Origin: Flavobacterium sp. Leaf82
GTDB taxonomy: Bacteria > Bacteroidota > Bacteroidia > Flavobacteriales > Flavobacteriaceae
NCBI RefSeq assembly: GCF_001422725.1
Contig: NZ_LMMA01000032.1
Coordinates: 62,001 to 126,000 of the forward strand
Reading direction: 5' to 3'
Length of the DNA stretch: 64,000 nt
Position numbers and translations under genes: made by a program. The notes under the pieces were generated by a model, which was not told where the DNA came from, did not search any database, and saw only the letters and a program-made list of their open reading frames with translations. Numbering within the stretch: position 1 is the first letter of the stretch; every line of letters begins with the position of its first letter. This document shows positions 35,554 through 44,965 of this stretch, in pieces.

Positions 35554-36531
35554 CTACTCGTATTTGGATTTGCGTTTTCTTTCTTTTTCCTGATAATCGA
35601 TCTCTCTTTGTTCCATCTCATTATCTTTATTCTTTTTGGCTTTTTCCTTGCCTTTAAATTCCATTTGTTTTTCTTTATAACTTGCGTCATAACGCCAGGA
35701 AACTCCAACTCCTCCATAAAATATAGAAGGTGTGTTTTTAAAATTGGTACTCAAAGAGGCATCAACCTGAAGATTAGGATTGATCAAATAAGCTGCTCCG
35801 CCACGAACAATGGCATCGCTGTAAAAATCACTTTTATAGCCTTGATTTTCAACAAAACCAGACCATTTATCATTAAATCCGTGTGTTAATGTTAAAACGT
35901 AACCATAACTAGGATAATCTGTTGTAATATAATCGGCAATAATATTAGTTACAAAAACCCATTTTCCTCCTCCAAAAAGATTCTGAGTAATCAACATTAC
36001 TTTAGGCGAAATACTGGACTCAGGCGAGAAAGAATATGGATTGTCTGCGCCAACAAAATTTGCTCCGGCAAATACAGACACAGCAGGAATTAATTCATGC
36101 CAGTTAAAACTATGATTGGCTTTATAGCTATAAATATTAGCTTCTTTTTTATAATTTTTATAAGGATCGTAGATTAGATATTTAGCTCCAAGAACTGTTT
36201 GTCTAAAATTATTCTTTTTATAACTTGTGTATGGAGTGTCGAAGTTTTCCATTTGGTATTGCAAATCCAGCACAAACTCCAGTTTTTCAAGAAATGCACC
36301 GTAACGTAACGTTATATCTGTACCAAAACCGCTTCCGTCGTAATCCAGTAAGTCGTGTTTTTCTTTAATACCGTATACACCAATTTCTGCCTGAATAACT
36401 GATTTTCCAACTCCATAAGCAGACATTGTTTCGCCTGGACGATTCGAGTTGATCACATCAGTATATTGTGCGAAAAAAAATTGTGGAACTAAACAAAGAG
36501 CTGTAATAAAAAAGCTTTTATTTTTTAACAT
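35554..36531 (-). CDS. Outer-membrane beta-barrel protein (transporter-like)
   Basis: The 325-residue protein has a signal peptide (1-21, ending FFFAQ). Alternating polar/aromatic strands follow, with VINSNRPGETMSAYGVGKSV, YQMENFDTP and SGFVENQGYKS. This pattern fits the MetA-pathway-of-phenol-degradation-type putative transporter barrels. A charged Lys/Glu tail (about residues 285-325) is unusual and may lie in the periplasm. The 52-bp gap to the GNAT gene downstream may allow read-through. Confidence 0.75.
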   Translation of the reverse strand: MLKNKSFFITALCLVPQFFFAQYTDVINSNRPGETMSAYGVGKSVIQAEIGVYGIKEKHDLLDYDGSGFGTDITLRYGAFLEKLEFVLDLQYQMENFDTPYTSYKKNNFRQTVLGAKYLIYDPYKNYKKEANIYSYKANHSFNWHELIPAVSVFAGANFVGADNPYSFSPESSISPKVMLITQNLFGGGKWVFVTNIIADYITTDYPSYGYVLTLTHGFNDKWSGFVENQGYKSDFYSDAIVRGGAAYLINPNLQVDASLSTNFKNTPSIFYGGVGVSWRYDASYKEKQMEFKGKEKAKKNKDNEMEQREIDYQEKERKRKSKYE

Positions 36532-36567
36532 AAATGTTTTTTTTGATTAAAAAGTAATAACGCATTT

Positions 36568-36575
36568 CAAATGTA
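36568..36575 (-). promoter_or_regulatory. -7 element for the outer-membrane protein gene
   Basis: Reverse-strand TACATTTG fits the consensus and lies 37 bp before the start. Confidence 0.45.
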
Positions 36576-36630
36576 CTATATTTTATTATTTATTTAAGAT
36601 TGATATTTTAATTTTAAACAATGGATTTAT

Positions 36631-36638
36631 TAATTTTG
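36631..36638 (+). promoter_or_regulatory. -7 element for the DUF4834 gene
   Basis: TAATTTTG lies inside the longest reading frame (from 36621), so translation probably starts downstream at 36651 or 36657. Confidence 0.45.
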
Positions 36639-36656
36639 GAAAAAAATTATATGATC

Positions 36657-36941
36657 ATGCAAGAAGCATCTTTTACAAATTTGTTTAAAACGATAATGTG
36701 GATTATTGCGTTTTATTATATTTTTAAATTTTTAGCCAAAATCTTTTTACCGGTATTAGTAAAAAAAGCCGTTGAGAAAGCCGGAGAGAATTTTCAGAGA
36801 CAACAACAATATACTCAGGATAATACATGGCAAAAAACGCGTGCAAATAATGATGAAATCATTATAAACACCGCTAATGCAAAAAATCCCCGTGAAACCA
36901 AAAAAGTCGGTGATTATGTTGATTACGAAGAAATAGATTAA
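36657..36941 (+). CDS. DUF4834 single-pass membrane protein
   Basis: The 94-residue protein has one hydrophobic segment (FKTIMWIIAFYYIFKFLAKI) and a long cytoplasmic tail ending KKVGDYVDYEEID. This matches the DUF4834 layout, a small Bacteroidota family of unknown function. In-frame ATGs also exist at 36621 and 36651. The -7 element at 36631 makes 36651 or 36657 more likely. The YfhO gene follows after 50 bp. Confidence 0.75.
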   Translation: MQEASFTNLFKTIMWIIAFYYIFKFLAKIFLPVLVKKAVEKAGENFQRQQQYTQDNTWQKTRANNDEIIINTANAKNPRETKKVGDYVDYEEID

Positions 36942-36991
36942 GTTTGTGTCCTAGAGTTACAGGATTCATCATTTAACCAAACCAGCCTAAA

Positions 36992-39430
36992 TTGAAAATA
37001 GTAAATAAGTTCTATCCGCATGCCCTTGTTATATTGGGCTTTATTCTCGTTTCTTTAATTTATTTTTATCCTGTTTTACAAGGAAAACAAATTTTCCAGT
37101 CGGATATTGCTCAATATACCGGAATGGCAAAAGAACAGAATGATTTTAGAGCTACAGAACATTCTGAGCCATATTGGACAAATTCAGCATTTGGTGGTAT
37201 GCCAACCTATCAATTAGGAGCAAATTACCCTAATGATTATGTGGGTAAAATAGATGACGCTTTGCGTTTTTTACCTCGTCCTGCAGATTATCTATTTCTA
37301 TATTTCTTAGGTTTCTACGGATTATTACTGGTTTTAAAAACAGATCCTTTAAAAGCATTTATTGGTGCGATAGCATTTGGTTTTTCTACCTATTTAATTA
37401 TTATACTTGGAGTTGGTCATAATGCAAAAGCCCATGCAATTGCTTATATGCCACTTGTTATTGCTGGATTTATACTGGTTTTTCAAAAAAAATATATTTG
37501 GGGAGGTTTACTCACCATGTTTGCGGTTGCGTTAGAAATTAATGCAAACCACTTTCAAATGACCTATTATTTACTGATATTCTTATTGATACTTTCAGGT
37601 TATTTTGCTTTTAATTTCATCAAAGAAAAAGAATACAAACCTTTACTAACTGCTATTGGAGTTTTGGCTGTAGCCGGAATTTTTGCTATTGGCGCCAATG
37701 CGACTAATTTAATGGCGACCAGCGAATATGCTAAATTTAGTACACGTAGTAACAGCGAACTGACTTTTAATCCTGATGGATCTAAAAAGGTAAACGAAAA
37801 TGCTTTAAGCCGTGAGTATATTACAGAATACAGTTACGGAATTCCTGAAAGTTTTAACTTAATTGCACCAAGACTTTTTGGAGGTTCAAATCATGAAAAT
37901 GTAGGAACTGATAGCCGTATGTATGCATTTATGCTGGAGCAGGGCGTTCCGTCAGAACAAGCTCAGGATTTTGTATCAGGAATGCCAACTTATTGGGGAG
38001 ATCAGCCTATTGTTGCGGCTCCTGCCTATATTGGAGTTGTGGTTTTCTTTTTAGGAGTTTTAGCATTATTTATTGATGATAGAAAAATAAAATACGTTTT
38101 CCTTTCAGGTGCACTAGTTGCATTGGTACTTTCATGGGGAAAAAATTTCTCTTTACTAACAGATTTCTTTATTGATTATGTTCCAATGTATGATAAGTTC
38201 AGAGCAGTTTCATCTATTCAGGTTATTCTTGAATTGTGTTTTCCTGTTTTGGCTATTATGGGATTACAATCTTTCTTTAAAGCAAAAGAAGAACTTAAAC
38301 TACAACAGAAAGCACTTATACAAACAGGAGTTTTTGGTATAGGAATCATTATAATTTTAGTATTTGCCAAAAGCATGTTTCATTTTACAGGAAGCAGTGA
38401 TAGTTATTTCTTAGACAGTTACGGACCAGCTTTTGTTGATGCACTAAAAGAAGACAGAATGACCTTATATTCTGCAGATTTATTGCGTTCAGGCTTTTTT
38501 ATCGTATTGACTTTTGGAATTTTATGGTTGTTTATTAAAAACAAACTGGCTCAAAATACAACTTTGATTATTGTTGGAATTTTAATGATTTTCGATTTGT
38601 TTTTTGTCGATAAAAAATATGTTTCTGCTAAAGATTTTGTGAGTCCGGTACAAATTGCAGCTCCGTTTCAGGAAACACCATCTGATGCGCAGATTTTAAA
38701 AGATACTACACATTACAGGGTTTTCGAAGTAAACGGAAATATGTCGAGTGCGCGTGCATCTTATTTTCATCATTCTCTTGGAGGATATCATGCCGCAAAA
38801 CCAAGAAGAATGCAACAGTTGTTTGACTACCAGATTGCAAAGAACAATATGGAAGTTTTGGATATGTTAAATGTAAAATACATTATCCAGACAGATAAAG
38901 AAGGAAAAGAATTCCCGACCGTAAATCCTAATACAAACGGAAATGCGTGGTTTGTAAGCACTGTAAAATTGGTTAATAAGCCAGATGACGTGATGAAGGC
39001 TTTAGATCATATTGATACTAAAAAAGTAGCCATTTTTAATGTTCGTGAACACGAAGTAAAGTTTAAAAGTGCCCGTTTAAAGAAACAATGGGACACAACC
39101 GGAACTATAAAAGTGGTACAATATAAACCTAATTATATCAAATATAAATCTGATAATCCAAAAGACGGTTTAGCTGTTTTCTCTGAGATGTATTATAAAA
39201 ATGGCTGGAATGCTTATGTTGATGGTAAATTAACGAATCATTTCCCTGTTGATTATGTTTTAAGAGCAATGGAAATTCCGGGAGGAACACATACTATCGA
39301 ATTTAAATTTGAACCTCAGGTTGTAAAAACCGGAAGTACTATTACTTTGGCTAGTTCAATTGGAATGTTGTTCCTTTTGATTGGAGGAATTTATTTTGAA
39401 AGAAAGAAGTCTGGTGAACAGTCACGGTAA
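36992..39430 (+). CDS. YfhO-family multi-pass membrane protein
   Basis: The 812-residue protein has about 12-13 hydrophobic helices in the first ~540 residues and a C-terminal soluble domain (about 560-785). Elements such as QSDIAQYTGMAKEQ, YWTNSAFGGMPTYQLGA and GVGHNAKAHAIAYMP fit the YfhO family of GT-C-like glycosyltransferases, which add sugars to cell-wall polymers or lipid-linked glycans. The start codon is TTG at 36992; no upstream ATG is available. It heads a run of envelope-sugar genes. Confidence 0.85.
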   Translation: MKIVNKFYPHALVILGFILVSLIYFYPVLQGKQIFQSDIAQYTGMAKEQNDFRATEHSEPYWTNSAFGGMPTYQLGANYPNDYVGKIDDALRFLPRPADYLFLYFLGFYGLLLVLKTDPLKAFIGAIAFGFSTYLIIILGVGHNAKAHAIAYMPLVIAGFILVFQKKYIWGGLLTMFAVALEINANHFQMTYYLLIFLLILSGYFAFNFIKEKEYKPLLTAIGVLAVAGIFAIGANATNLMATSEYAKFSTRSNSELTFNPDGSKKVNENALSREYITEYSYGIPESFNLIAPRLFGGSNHENVGTDSRMYAFMLEQGVPSEQAQDFVSGMPTYWGDQPIVAAPAYIGVVVFFLGVLALFIDDRKIKYVFLSGALVALVLSWGKNFSLLTDFFIDYVPMYDKFRAVSSIQVILELCFPVLAIMGLQSFFKAKEELKLQQKALIQTGVFGIGIIIILVFAKSMFHFTGSSDSYFLDSYGPAFVDALKEDRMTLYSADLLRSGFFIVLTFGILWLFIKNKLAQNTTLIIVGILMIFDLFFVDKKYVSAKDFVSPVQIAAPFQETPSDAQILKDTTHYRVFEVNGNMSSARASYFHHSLGGYHAAKPRRMQQLFDYQIAKNNMEVLDMLNVKYIIQTDKEGKEFPTVNPNTNGNAWFVSTVKLVNKPDDVMKALDHIDTKKVAIFNVREHEVKFKSARLKKQWDTTGTIKVVQYKPNYIKYKSDNPKDGLAVFSEMYYKNGWNAYVDGKLTNHFPVDYVLRAMEIPGGTHTIEFKFEPQVVKTGSTITLASSIGMLFLLIGGIYFERKKSGEQSR

Positions 39431-39431
39431 T

Positions 39432-39456
39432 CAGTTTCAGTCTCAGTCTCAGTTTT
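39432..39456. repeat. CAGTYT hexamer array
   Basis: Four tandem hexamers (CAGTTT or CAGTCT) lie in the 30-bp gap directly in front of the next ATG. Confidence 0.5.
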
Positions 39457-39460
39457 AAGA

Positions 39461-39709
39461 ATGTTTTCGAAAATTACTAAAGTTGTTGTTTTTATCTTAT
39501 TAGACTTGGCGGTATTTATTTTCTGCGGAGTATATATGATAGGATATGATGATTTTTATGAGGAAAGCCAAGGCGAATATTTTAGTTTGTCAAGTATGGA
39601 AACTAAATTTAAAATTGTCTGGATTTTTTTAATTTTTTGGCAAGTCTTAAATTGTTTTCTCTTGTTCTGTATTTTATTTAAAGCATATGAGAAATTTGCT
39701 TTAAAATAA
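39461..39709 (+). CDS. Small two-helix membrane protein
   Basis: The 82-residue protein has two hydrophobic segments (about residues 8-28 and 50-75) joined by an acidic loop (DDFYEESQGEYFS). No family is recognised. It is in line between the YfhO and glycosyltransferase genes (gaps 30 and 39 bp), so it is probably part of the same transcript. Confidence 0.65.
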   Translation: MFSKITKVVVFILLDLAVFIFCGVYMIGYDDFYEESQGEYFSLSSMETKFKIVWIFLIFWQVLNCFLLFCILFKAYEKFALK

Positions 39710-39748
39710 CTTCTAAATTTGCACTTTTAAACCATTAACAATTTTTCC

Positions 39749-41038
39749 TTGGAACCAAAGAAACTCTTAATCATTACTTATTATTTTCCACCTGCTGGAG
39801 GACCCGGTGTACAACGTTGGTTAAAATTTGTAAAGTATTTGCCTGAATTTGGTGTTCAGCCTATTGTTTATGTTCCTGAAAATCCAACTTACCCTATAGT
39901 TGATGAAGGTTTAGTGAGTCAGATTTCTGATAAGGTTATTGTTCTTAAAAATAAAATTTGGGAACCGTATCAATTAGCATCTGTTTTTTCTAAAAATAAA
40001 ACCAAGAAAATTAGTTCCGGCATTTTTCCTCATAAGAAAAAACAAACTTTTTTAGATAAAACCTTTCTATGGATTCGTGGTAATCTTTTTATTCCTGATG
40101 CCCGTGTTTTTTGGGTAAAACCATCAGTGGCTTATCTTCAGGAATATATTAAGGAAAATAATATAGATACAATTGTGACTTCCGGACCACCGCATAGTCT
40201 GCATTTGATTGGTTTAGAACTCAAAGAAAAACTAAATGTAAAATGGTTTGCTGATTTCCGCGATCCATGGACAACAATTGGTTATCATAAAGCATTGCGT
40301 TTATCAGGTTATGCTGCTAAAAAACATAAAACTTTAGAACATAAAGTTTTAAATTCTGCTGATATCATTATCGTAACCAGTAAAACTACTAAAGCTGAAT
40401 TTCAGGCGATTACCAATAAGCCAATTTCGGTAATTACAAATGGTTATGATATCGAAAATGTCGAGAAACAAACTTTAGATACTAAATTTACTCTTGCACA
40501 TATTGGTTCATTTTTGTCTGATAGAAATCCTGATTTTTTATGGGAATGTCTGGTAGAATTGCTTCAGGAAATTCCTGATTTCAAAAAGCATTTAGAAATT
40601 AAACTGATAGGAGCAGTAAGTCAGGAAGTTTTAGATTCAATTGCCGCATTTAACTTAAAAGATTATTTGAATCTCCTTGGATATGTTTCGCACCGCGAAG
40701 CAATTGCACATCAAAAAAAATCTCAGGTTTTACTTTTAATCGAGATTAACTCAGAAGATACTAAAAGTATTATTCCGGGTAAATTATTTGAATATATGGT
40801 CTCAAATCGTCCAATAATTGCTATTGGTCCAAATGGATCTGATTTTGCGGATATCATTAAAGAGACAAATACAGGAGTATTTTTTGATTATTCTGAAAAA
40901 GCGAAGTTAAAAAGTGTAATTTTGGACTTTTATAATCAATTTTCAGAAGGAAAACTAGAATCGCATGGTGTTGGTTTACAACAATATTCAAGAAAAAGCC
41001 TAACCAAACAATTGGCACAATTGATTAGCGAATCATAA
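39749..41038 (+). CDS. Family 4-type glycosyltransferase
   Basis: The 429-residue enzyme has GT-B fold features. The N-terminus LLIITYYFPPAGGPGVQRWLKFVKYL is the Gly-rich donor/acceptor loop. IDTIVTSGPPHSLHLIG and WFADFRDPW follow, and the C-terminal half has IIPGKLFEYMVSNRPIIAIGPNGSDFADI with the conserved E of the nucleotide-sugar site. The start codon is TTG at 39749; the essential motif begins at once, so no later start fits. It is followed after 46 bp by a flippase. Confidence 0.9.
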   Translation: MEPKKLLIITYYFPPAGGPGVQRWLKFVKYLPEFGVQPIVYVPENPTYPIVDEGLVSQISDKVIVLKNKIWEPYQLASVFSKNKTKKISSGIFPHKKKQTFLDKTFLWIRGNLFIPDARVFWVKPSVAYLQEYIKENNIDTIVTSGPPHSLHLIGLELKEKLNVKWFADFRDPWTTIGYHKALRLSGYAAKKHKTLEHKVLNSADIIIVTSKTTKAEFQAITNKPISVITNGYDIENVEKQTLDTKFTLAHIGSFLSDRNPDFLWECLVELLQEIPDFKKHLEIKLIGAVSQEVLDSIAAFNLKDYLNLLGYVSHREAIAHQKKSQVLLLIEINSEDTKSIIPGKLFEYMVSNRPIIAIGPNGSDFADIIKETNTGVFFDYSEKAKLKSVILDFYNQFSEGKLESHGVGLQQYSRKSLTKQLAQLISES

Positions 41039-41052
41039 GATTGCAATAACCA

Positions 41053-41084
41053 AAAATCAATAATCTAAAATCTAAAATCCAAAC
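41053..41084. repeat. AAAATCT heptamer array in front of the flippase gene
   Basis: Four imperfect heptamers (AAAATCA, ATAATCT, AAAATCT, AAAATCC) run directly into the ATG at 41085. A related array precedes bcp. Confidence 0.65.
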
Positions 41085-42554
41085 ATGGGTATTGTTTTAA
41101 ATCAGTCTTTCAAAAACACAATTATTACTTACATAGGCTTCGCTATTGGCGCCATCAACACACTTTATTTATACCCAATTTATTTAGGTGCAACTTATTA
41201 TGCATTAACAAATTATATTCTTTCTGCTGCAAACGTTATAATGCCTTTGTTTGCTATTGGAATGCAAAATACGCTTGTAAAATTTTATTCCCAATATAAA
41301 ACCGAAGAAGAAAGAGAGCAGTTTTTGTCTTTTACAGCATTATTTCCTATTCTTATGTGTATTCCGTTAGGAATCATTGGTATTTTCTTCTTTGATGATA
41401 TAACAGCATTTGTAACTAAGAAAAATCCGGTTGTAAAAGAATTTATGTTCTTAATTCCATTTGTAGGGATTTGCATGGCTTATTTTGAGATTTTCTACGC
41501 TTGGGCAAGAGTTCATATGCATTCTGTTTTTGGAAATTTTATAAAAGAAGTCGGATTAAGACTCGTTTCTACAGTAGCTTTAGTAGGATTGTATTTTAAT
41601 TGGATGACCCTTATTCAGTTTGTTTATTTTACGGCAGGAATTTATTTTGTAGCATTTTTAGTTACCATGTTTTATGCCTTTTATATCAAGAAACCTAATT
41701 TTCAAATTACAATACCGGAGAATGTAAAAAGTGTTATGGAATATACTTTTTTTATTATTCTTTCAGGAAGCGTTGCTAATTTACTCCTCGATGGTGACAA
41801 ATTGATACTGAACCAATACATGGAAATTGAAAATATTGCGTACTATTCTGTAGCAACCTATATTGCTTTGGTAATTTCAGTTCCAAGTCGTGCAATGCAT
41901 CAGATCGTATATCCAATTACGGCAAAATTAATGCATGAAAATAAACATGATGAACTGAATGTTTTATACAAAAAAACATCGATTAATCTTCAAATAGTAG
42001 GTGGATTTGTAATGTTGTGTATTTTTGTTAATATCAATCAGCTATATGAAATAGTTCCTAAAGATTACAGAGGAGGTATTCCGGTTGTATTTATGATAGG
42101 ATTGTCAAAATATTTTGATTTAATTTTAGGAAACAATAATGCAATTATTTTTAATACTAAATATTACCGTACTGTATTATTTTTAGGTTTAGGATTAGTT
42201 GTTTTGACATTTGTTTTAAATATAATTTTTATACCACATTTTGGTATTATGGGATCTGCATTTGCTACCCTTTTATCCATTACTTTTTATAGTTTAGCCA
42301 AATTGCTTTTTGTAGTAAAAAAACTTGATTTGTATCCATTTACAAAGCAAAATTTATATTCTTTGGCAGTTACAACAGTTTTATTCTTAGTGTTCTATTT
42401 TTGGGAATTCCCAGTTTATCCATTAATAGGTATTGCATTAAAATCCATGATTGTAACTATTGTATATGTTTACTTAAATTACAGGTTTAATATTTCTCCG
42501 GATATTAATAAAGTAATCGATATGCTTTTAAGAAAAGTGGGAATCAAAATTTAG
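41085..42554 (+). CDS. Polysaccharide (O-unit/teichoic-type) flippase, MATE/Wzx-like
   Basis: The 489-residue protein has 12-14 hydrophobic helices across its length and the pattern of the polysaccharide-export MOP superfamily (NTIITYIGFAIGAINTLYLYPIYLG at the start, then paired helices). It would move lipid-linked sugars across the inner membrane. With the preceding glycosyltransferase and YfhO it suggests surface polymer assembly. No Wzy or Wzz homologue is in the window. Confidence 0.9.
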   Translation: MGIVLNQSFKNTIITYIGFAIGAINTLYLYPIYLGATYYALTNYILSAANVIMPLFAIGMQNTLVKFYSQYKTEEEREQFLSFTALFPILMCIPLGIIGIFFFDDITAFVTKKNPVVKEFMFLIPFVGICMAYFEIFYAWARVHMHSVFGNFIKEVGLRLVSTVALVGLYFNWMTLIQFVYFTAGIYFVAFLVTMFYAFYIKKPNFQITIPENVKSVMEYTFFIILSGSVANLLLDGDKLILNQYMEIENIAYYSVATYIALVISVPSRAMHQIVYPITAKLMHENKHDELNVLYKKTSINLQIVGGFVMLCIFVNINQLYEIVPKDYRGGIPVVFMIGLSKYFDLILGNNNAIIFNTKYYRTVLFLGLGLVVLTFVLNIIFIPHFGIMGSAFATLLSITFYSLAKLLFVVKKLDLYPFTKQNLYSLAVTTVLFLVFYFWEFPVYPLIGIALKSMIVTIVYVYLNYRFNISPDINKVIDMLLRKVGIKI

Positions 42555-42608
42555 TACGATTTTATTGAGAAATCATAAAGTAATTTAAATTCGAATCTAT
42601 TTTGTTTT

Positions 42609-42616
42609 TATATTTG
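42609..42616 (+). promoter_or_regulatory. -7 element for the MscS gene
   Basis: TATATTTG matches TAnnTTTG, 34 bp before the ATG. Confidence 0.45.
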
Positions 42617-42649
42617 CTAGAAGGTTAACCAACTTATAGCTAGCAGAAT

Positions 42650-44302
42650 ATGAAAAATAAATTGATTTGTTTTTTAACGCTTTTCATTGTTTTGTTTTCG
42701 TCACCTGCTTTTGCCCAAAATGATAGCTTACAAACATCAAAGACAGTTGCCACTCAATCAAAGCCAAAGCAATATCCTGTAAGTCCCTTTAAGGATACTC
42801 TTTTCTATGTATATAATAAAGTAGGCTCTTTTTCTGCAGAGAGCCGGGCAAAAGCCATTACTGATAAAATTAAAAAACTCTATGAAGATTCTTTTTTTGA
42901 AAAAGATTCTCTCCGAATTGTTCCTTCAGATATTTCTCAGGATATTGTTTATAAGGATGGTTTCGTTATTATGTCTATTCTGGATGTAGATGCAAAAGCA
43001 GAAAATAAAACAACAGATTTTATCGCAAGGCGAAATTTAAGTCTCATTAAAAAAGCAATCATTTATCAAAATAAAAATTATTCAATGCTTCCTAAAAGGC
43101 TTGGATATACTTTATTGCTTATTTTGATTATTGGTGTGATTTTATATTTTGTCGGTAAAATTTTTAATAGGATAAGATTATATATTCTAAGAAACAGCGA
43201 TAAATATTTTAAAGGTTTTAATTATAATAACATTAATATTCTTTCGCCACAAAAGCAACAGTCATTGCTTATGCGATTGTACAGCGTTATAAAAGCTATT
43301 ACTTTGATTTTGATAGTATATCTTTCGTTGCCGTTACTGTTTAGTATTTTTCCGGCTACAGAAGCGTATACAACAACCTTATTGCGTTGGATTCTTGCTC
43401 CGGCAAAATTAGCCATTATGGGATTTGTAGATTTTTTGCCCAGTTTTGTCACCATCTTAGTAATTATTTTCATCTTTAAATATGCGATAAAAATTATCAG
43501 GTTCTTTTTTGATGAGATTAAAAAAGAAAACATAAAAATTGATGGCTTTTACAGTGATTGGGCGATGCCAACCTTCAATATTATTCGTTTTTTATTGCTT
43601 GCATTTATGTTAGTAATTATATTTCCTTATTTGCCTGGCTCAGATTCACCAATTTTCAAAGGAGTTTCGGTATTTGTTGGAATTCTGTTTTCATTAGGTT
43701 CCTCAAATGCGATCGCCAATATGGTTGCAGGATTAGTAATTACCTATATGCGTCCCTTTAAGATTGGTGATTTTATAAAAATAGGCGATGTAAGCGGAGA
43801 AGTTATCGAAAAAACAGCTTTGGTTACCAGAATCAGAACACCTAAGTTCGAAGATATAACAATACCCAATGCGACTGTATTATCGAGCACTTCTACAAAC
43901 TATTCATCAAATACAAAACAGGTTAATAATGGTTTATTGATTCATACGACCGTTACAATTGGTTACGATGTGCCCTGGAAAGACATTTATAAGGCTTTGA
44001 TAGATGCTGCACTAAAAACAGAAATGACAGAACCAACTCCGCCACCTTTTGTATTACAAACAAGTCTGGATGATTTTTATGTTTCGTACCAAATTAATGT
44101 ATATACCAAGCATCCTACAAAGCAACCATTGATTTATTCTTCATTGCATCAAAATATTCAGGATTCCTTTAATGCTGCCGGAATCGAAATCATGTCACCT
44201 CATTACAACGCTTTGCGTGATGGAAACACAACTACAATTCCTGAAAATTATCTAAAAAACGATTATGAACCGCCTTCTTTTACTATTAAGAAAAAAGAGT
44301 AA
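42650..44302 (+). CDS. Small-conductance mechanosensitive channel, MscS family
   Basis: The 550-residue channel is larger than E. coli MscS (286). It has a signal peptide (ending PAFAQ), a periplasmic N-terminal region (about 24-145) and hydrophobic helices at about 150-170, 215-238, 250-283 and 307-330. The pore-lining helix has FKGVSVFVGILFSLGSSNAIANM, and the beta domain starts GDFIKIGDVSGEVIE with VTRIRTPKFEDITIPNA. It protects against osmotic downshock. The C-terminus is normal for the family. Confidence 0.92.
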   Translation: MKNKLICFLTLFIVLFSSPAFAQNDSLQTSKTVATQSKPKQYPVSPFKDTLFYVYNKVGSFSAESRAKAITDKIKKLYEDSFFEKDSLRIVPSDISQDIVYKDGFVIMSILDVDAKAENKTTDFIARRNLSLIKKAIIYQNKNYSMLPKRLGYTLLLILIIGVILYFVGKIFNRIRLYILRNSDKYFKGFNYNNINILSPQKQQSLLMRLYSVIKAITLILIVYLSLPLLFSIFPATEAYTTTLLRWILAPAKLAIMGFVDFLPSFVTILVIIFIFKYAIKIIRFFFDEIKKENIKIDGFYSDWAMPTFNIIRFLLLAFMLVIIFPYLPGSDSPIFKGVSVFVGILFSLGSSNAIANMVAGLVITYMRPFKIGDFIKIGDVSGEVIEKTALVTRIRTPKFEDITIPNATVLSSTSTNYSSNTKQVNNGLLIHTTVTIGYDVPWKDIYKALIDAALKTEMTEPTPPPFVLQTSLDDFYVSYQINVYTKHPTKQPLIYSSLHQNIQDSFNAAGIEIMSPHYNALRDGNTTTIPENYLKNDYEPPSFTIKKKE

Positions 44303-44353
44303 TCTGCTGATAATGTGCTATTAATCTTAAAAATTTAACAGTGAATTATTTTG

Positions 44354-44378
44354 AAGTTAATTTTATAAAAATTAACTT
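44354..44378. terminator. AT-rich perfect 11-bp inverted repeat after MscS
   Basis: AAGTTAATTTT and AAAATTAACTT flank a 3-nt loop, 52 bp after the MscS stop. No T-tract outside the stem. Confidence 0.45.
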
Positions 44379-44489
44379 TAACTGAGAATTTGGCAACACT
44401 TCGGTTTTTATGATAAAAATTATACTAGATAAGACAATAAAATCGGACATTTTGCTGTTTTTAAGATAGTAATACTTTTTTACGAAATT

Positions 44490-44497
44490 TAAATTTG
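44490..44497 (+). promoter_or_regulatory. -7 element before the 44536 gene
   Basis: TAAATTTG fits the consensus and lies 39 bp before the ATG. Confidence 0.4.
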
Positions 44498-44535
44498 TAA
44501 AATAATTGTAGTAGTATTTTGATTAATTTTTTTAA

Positions 44536-44844
44536 ATGATGATTATGAAAAACAATGGACTGAGTCAGGAGCAGAGCTTACAAGTATTTTCTAATATGAT
44601 ATCAAACAAAGTTCATAACGGATTTACATTAGAAGAAAGAAATGATGAATTCCTTTTTGCGGTCCTTTCTAAAGGCGGAAAAGTGGTCAATCATGGTTTG
44701 AATTTTATCATTTTTTGTTTAACATTAGGATTGTGGTCATTTGCATGGCTTTATCTGACAATTGAAGCCTCAAGACAAAAAAAAGTACTAGTTGCAATTG
44801 ATGAAGATGGTTTACCTTTTGAAGAAAGATGTTTAGTCGCGTAA
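44536..44844 (+). CDS. Small single-pass membrane protein of unknown function
   Basis: The 102-residue protein (98 if the ATG at 44545 is used) has a polar N-terminal half and one hydrophobic segment NFIIFCLTLGLWSFAWLYLTI at about 56-76, with a short charged tail. No family is recognised. It is flanked by its own promoter-like element and a strong terminator. Confidence 0.7.
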   Translation: MMIMKNNGLSQEQSLQVFSNMISNKVHNGFTLEERNDEFLFAVLSKGGKVVNHGLNFIIFCLTLGLWSFAWLYLTIEASRQKKVLVAIDEDGLPFEERCLVA

Positions 44845-44865
44845 GAAATTTAAATCTCAAAATTA

Positions 44866-44917
44866 AAAATCCAAATTCCAAAATGATAATGAATCATTGG
44901 AATTTGGATTTTTTTTT
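44866..44917. terminator. Terminator between convergent genes
   Basis: AAATCCAAATTCCAA and TTGGAATTTGGATTT are perfect 15-bp arms, followed by a T9 tract. It stands between the 44536 gene and uvrA. Confidence 0.85.
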
Positions 44918-44965
44918 AATTTATATTTTATTAAAACTTAGAACCTCAGTGCCTAAGTACCTTTT

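Noticed and set aside
43222..43533. Reverse-strand frame inside the MscS gene and similar antisense frames in other genes
   Set aside because: They lie fully within confident genes and show no domain or codon support.
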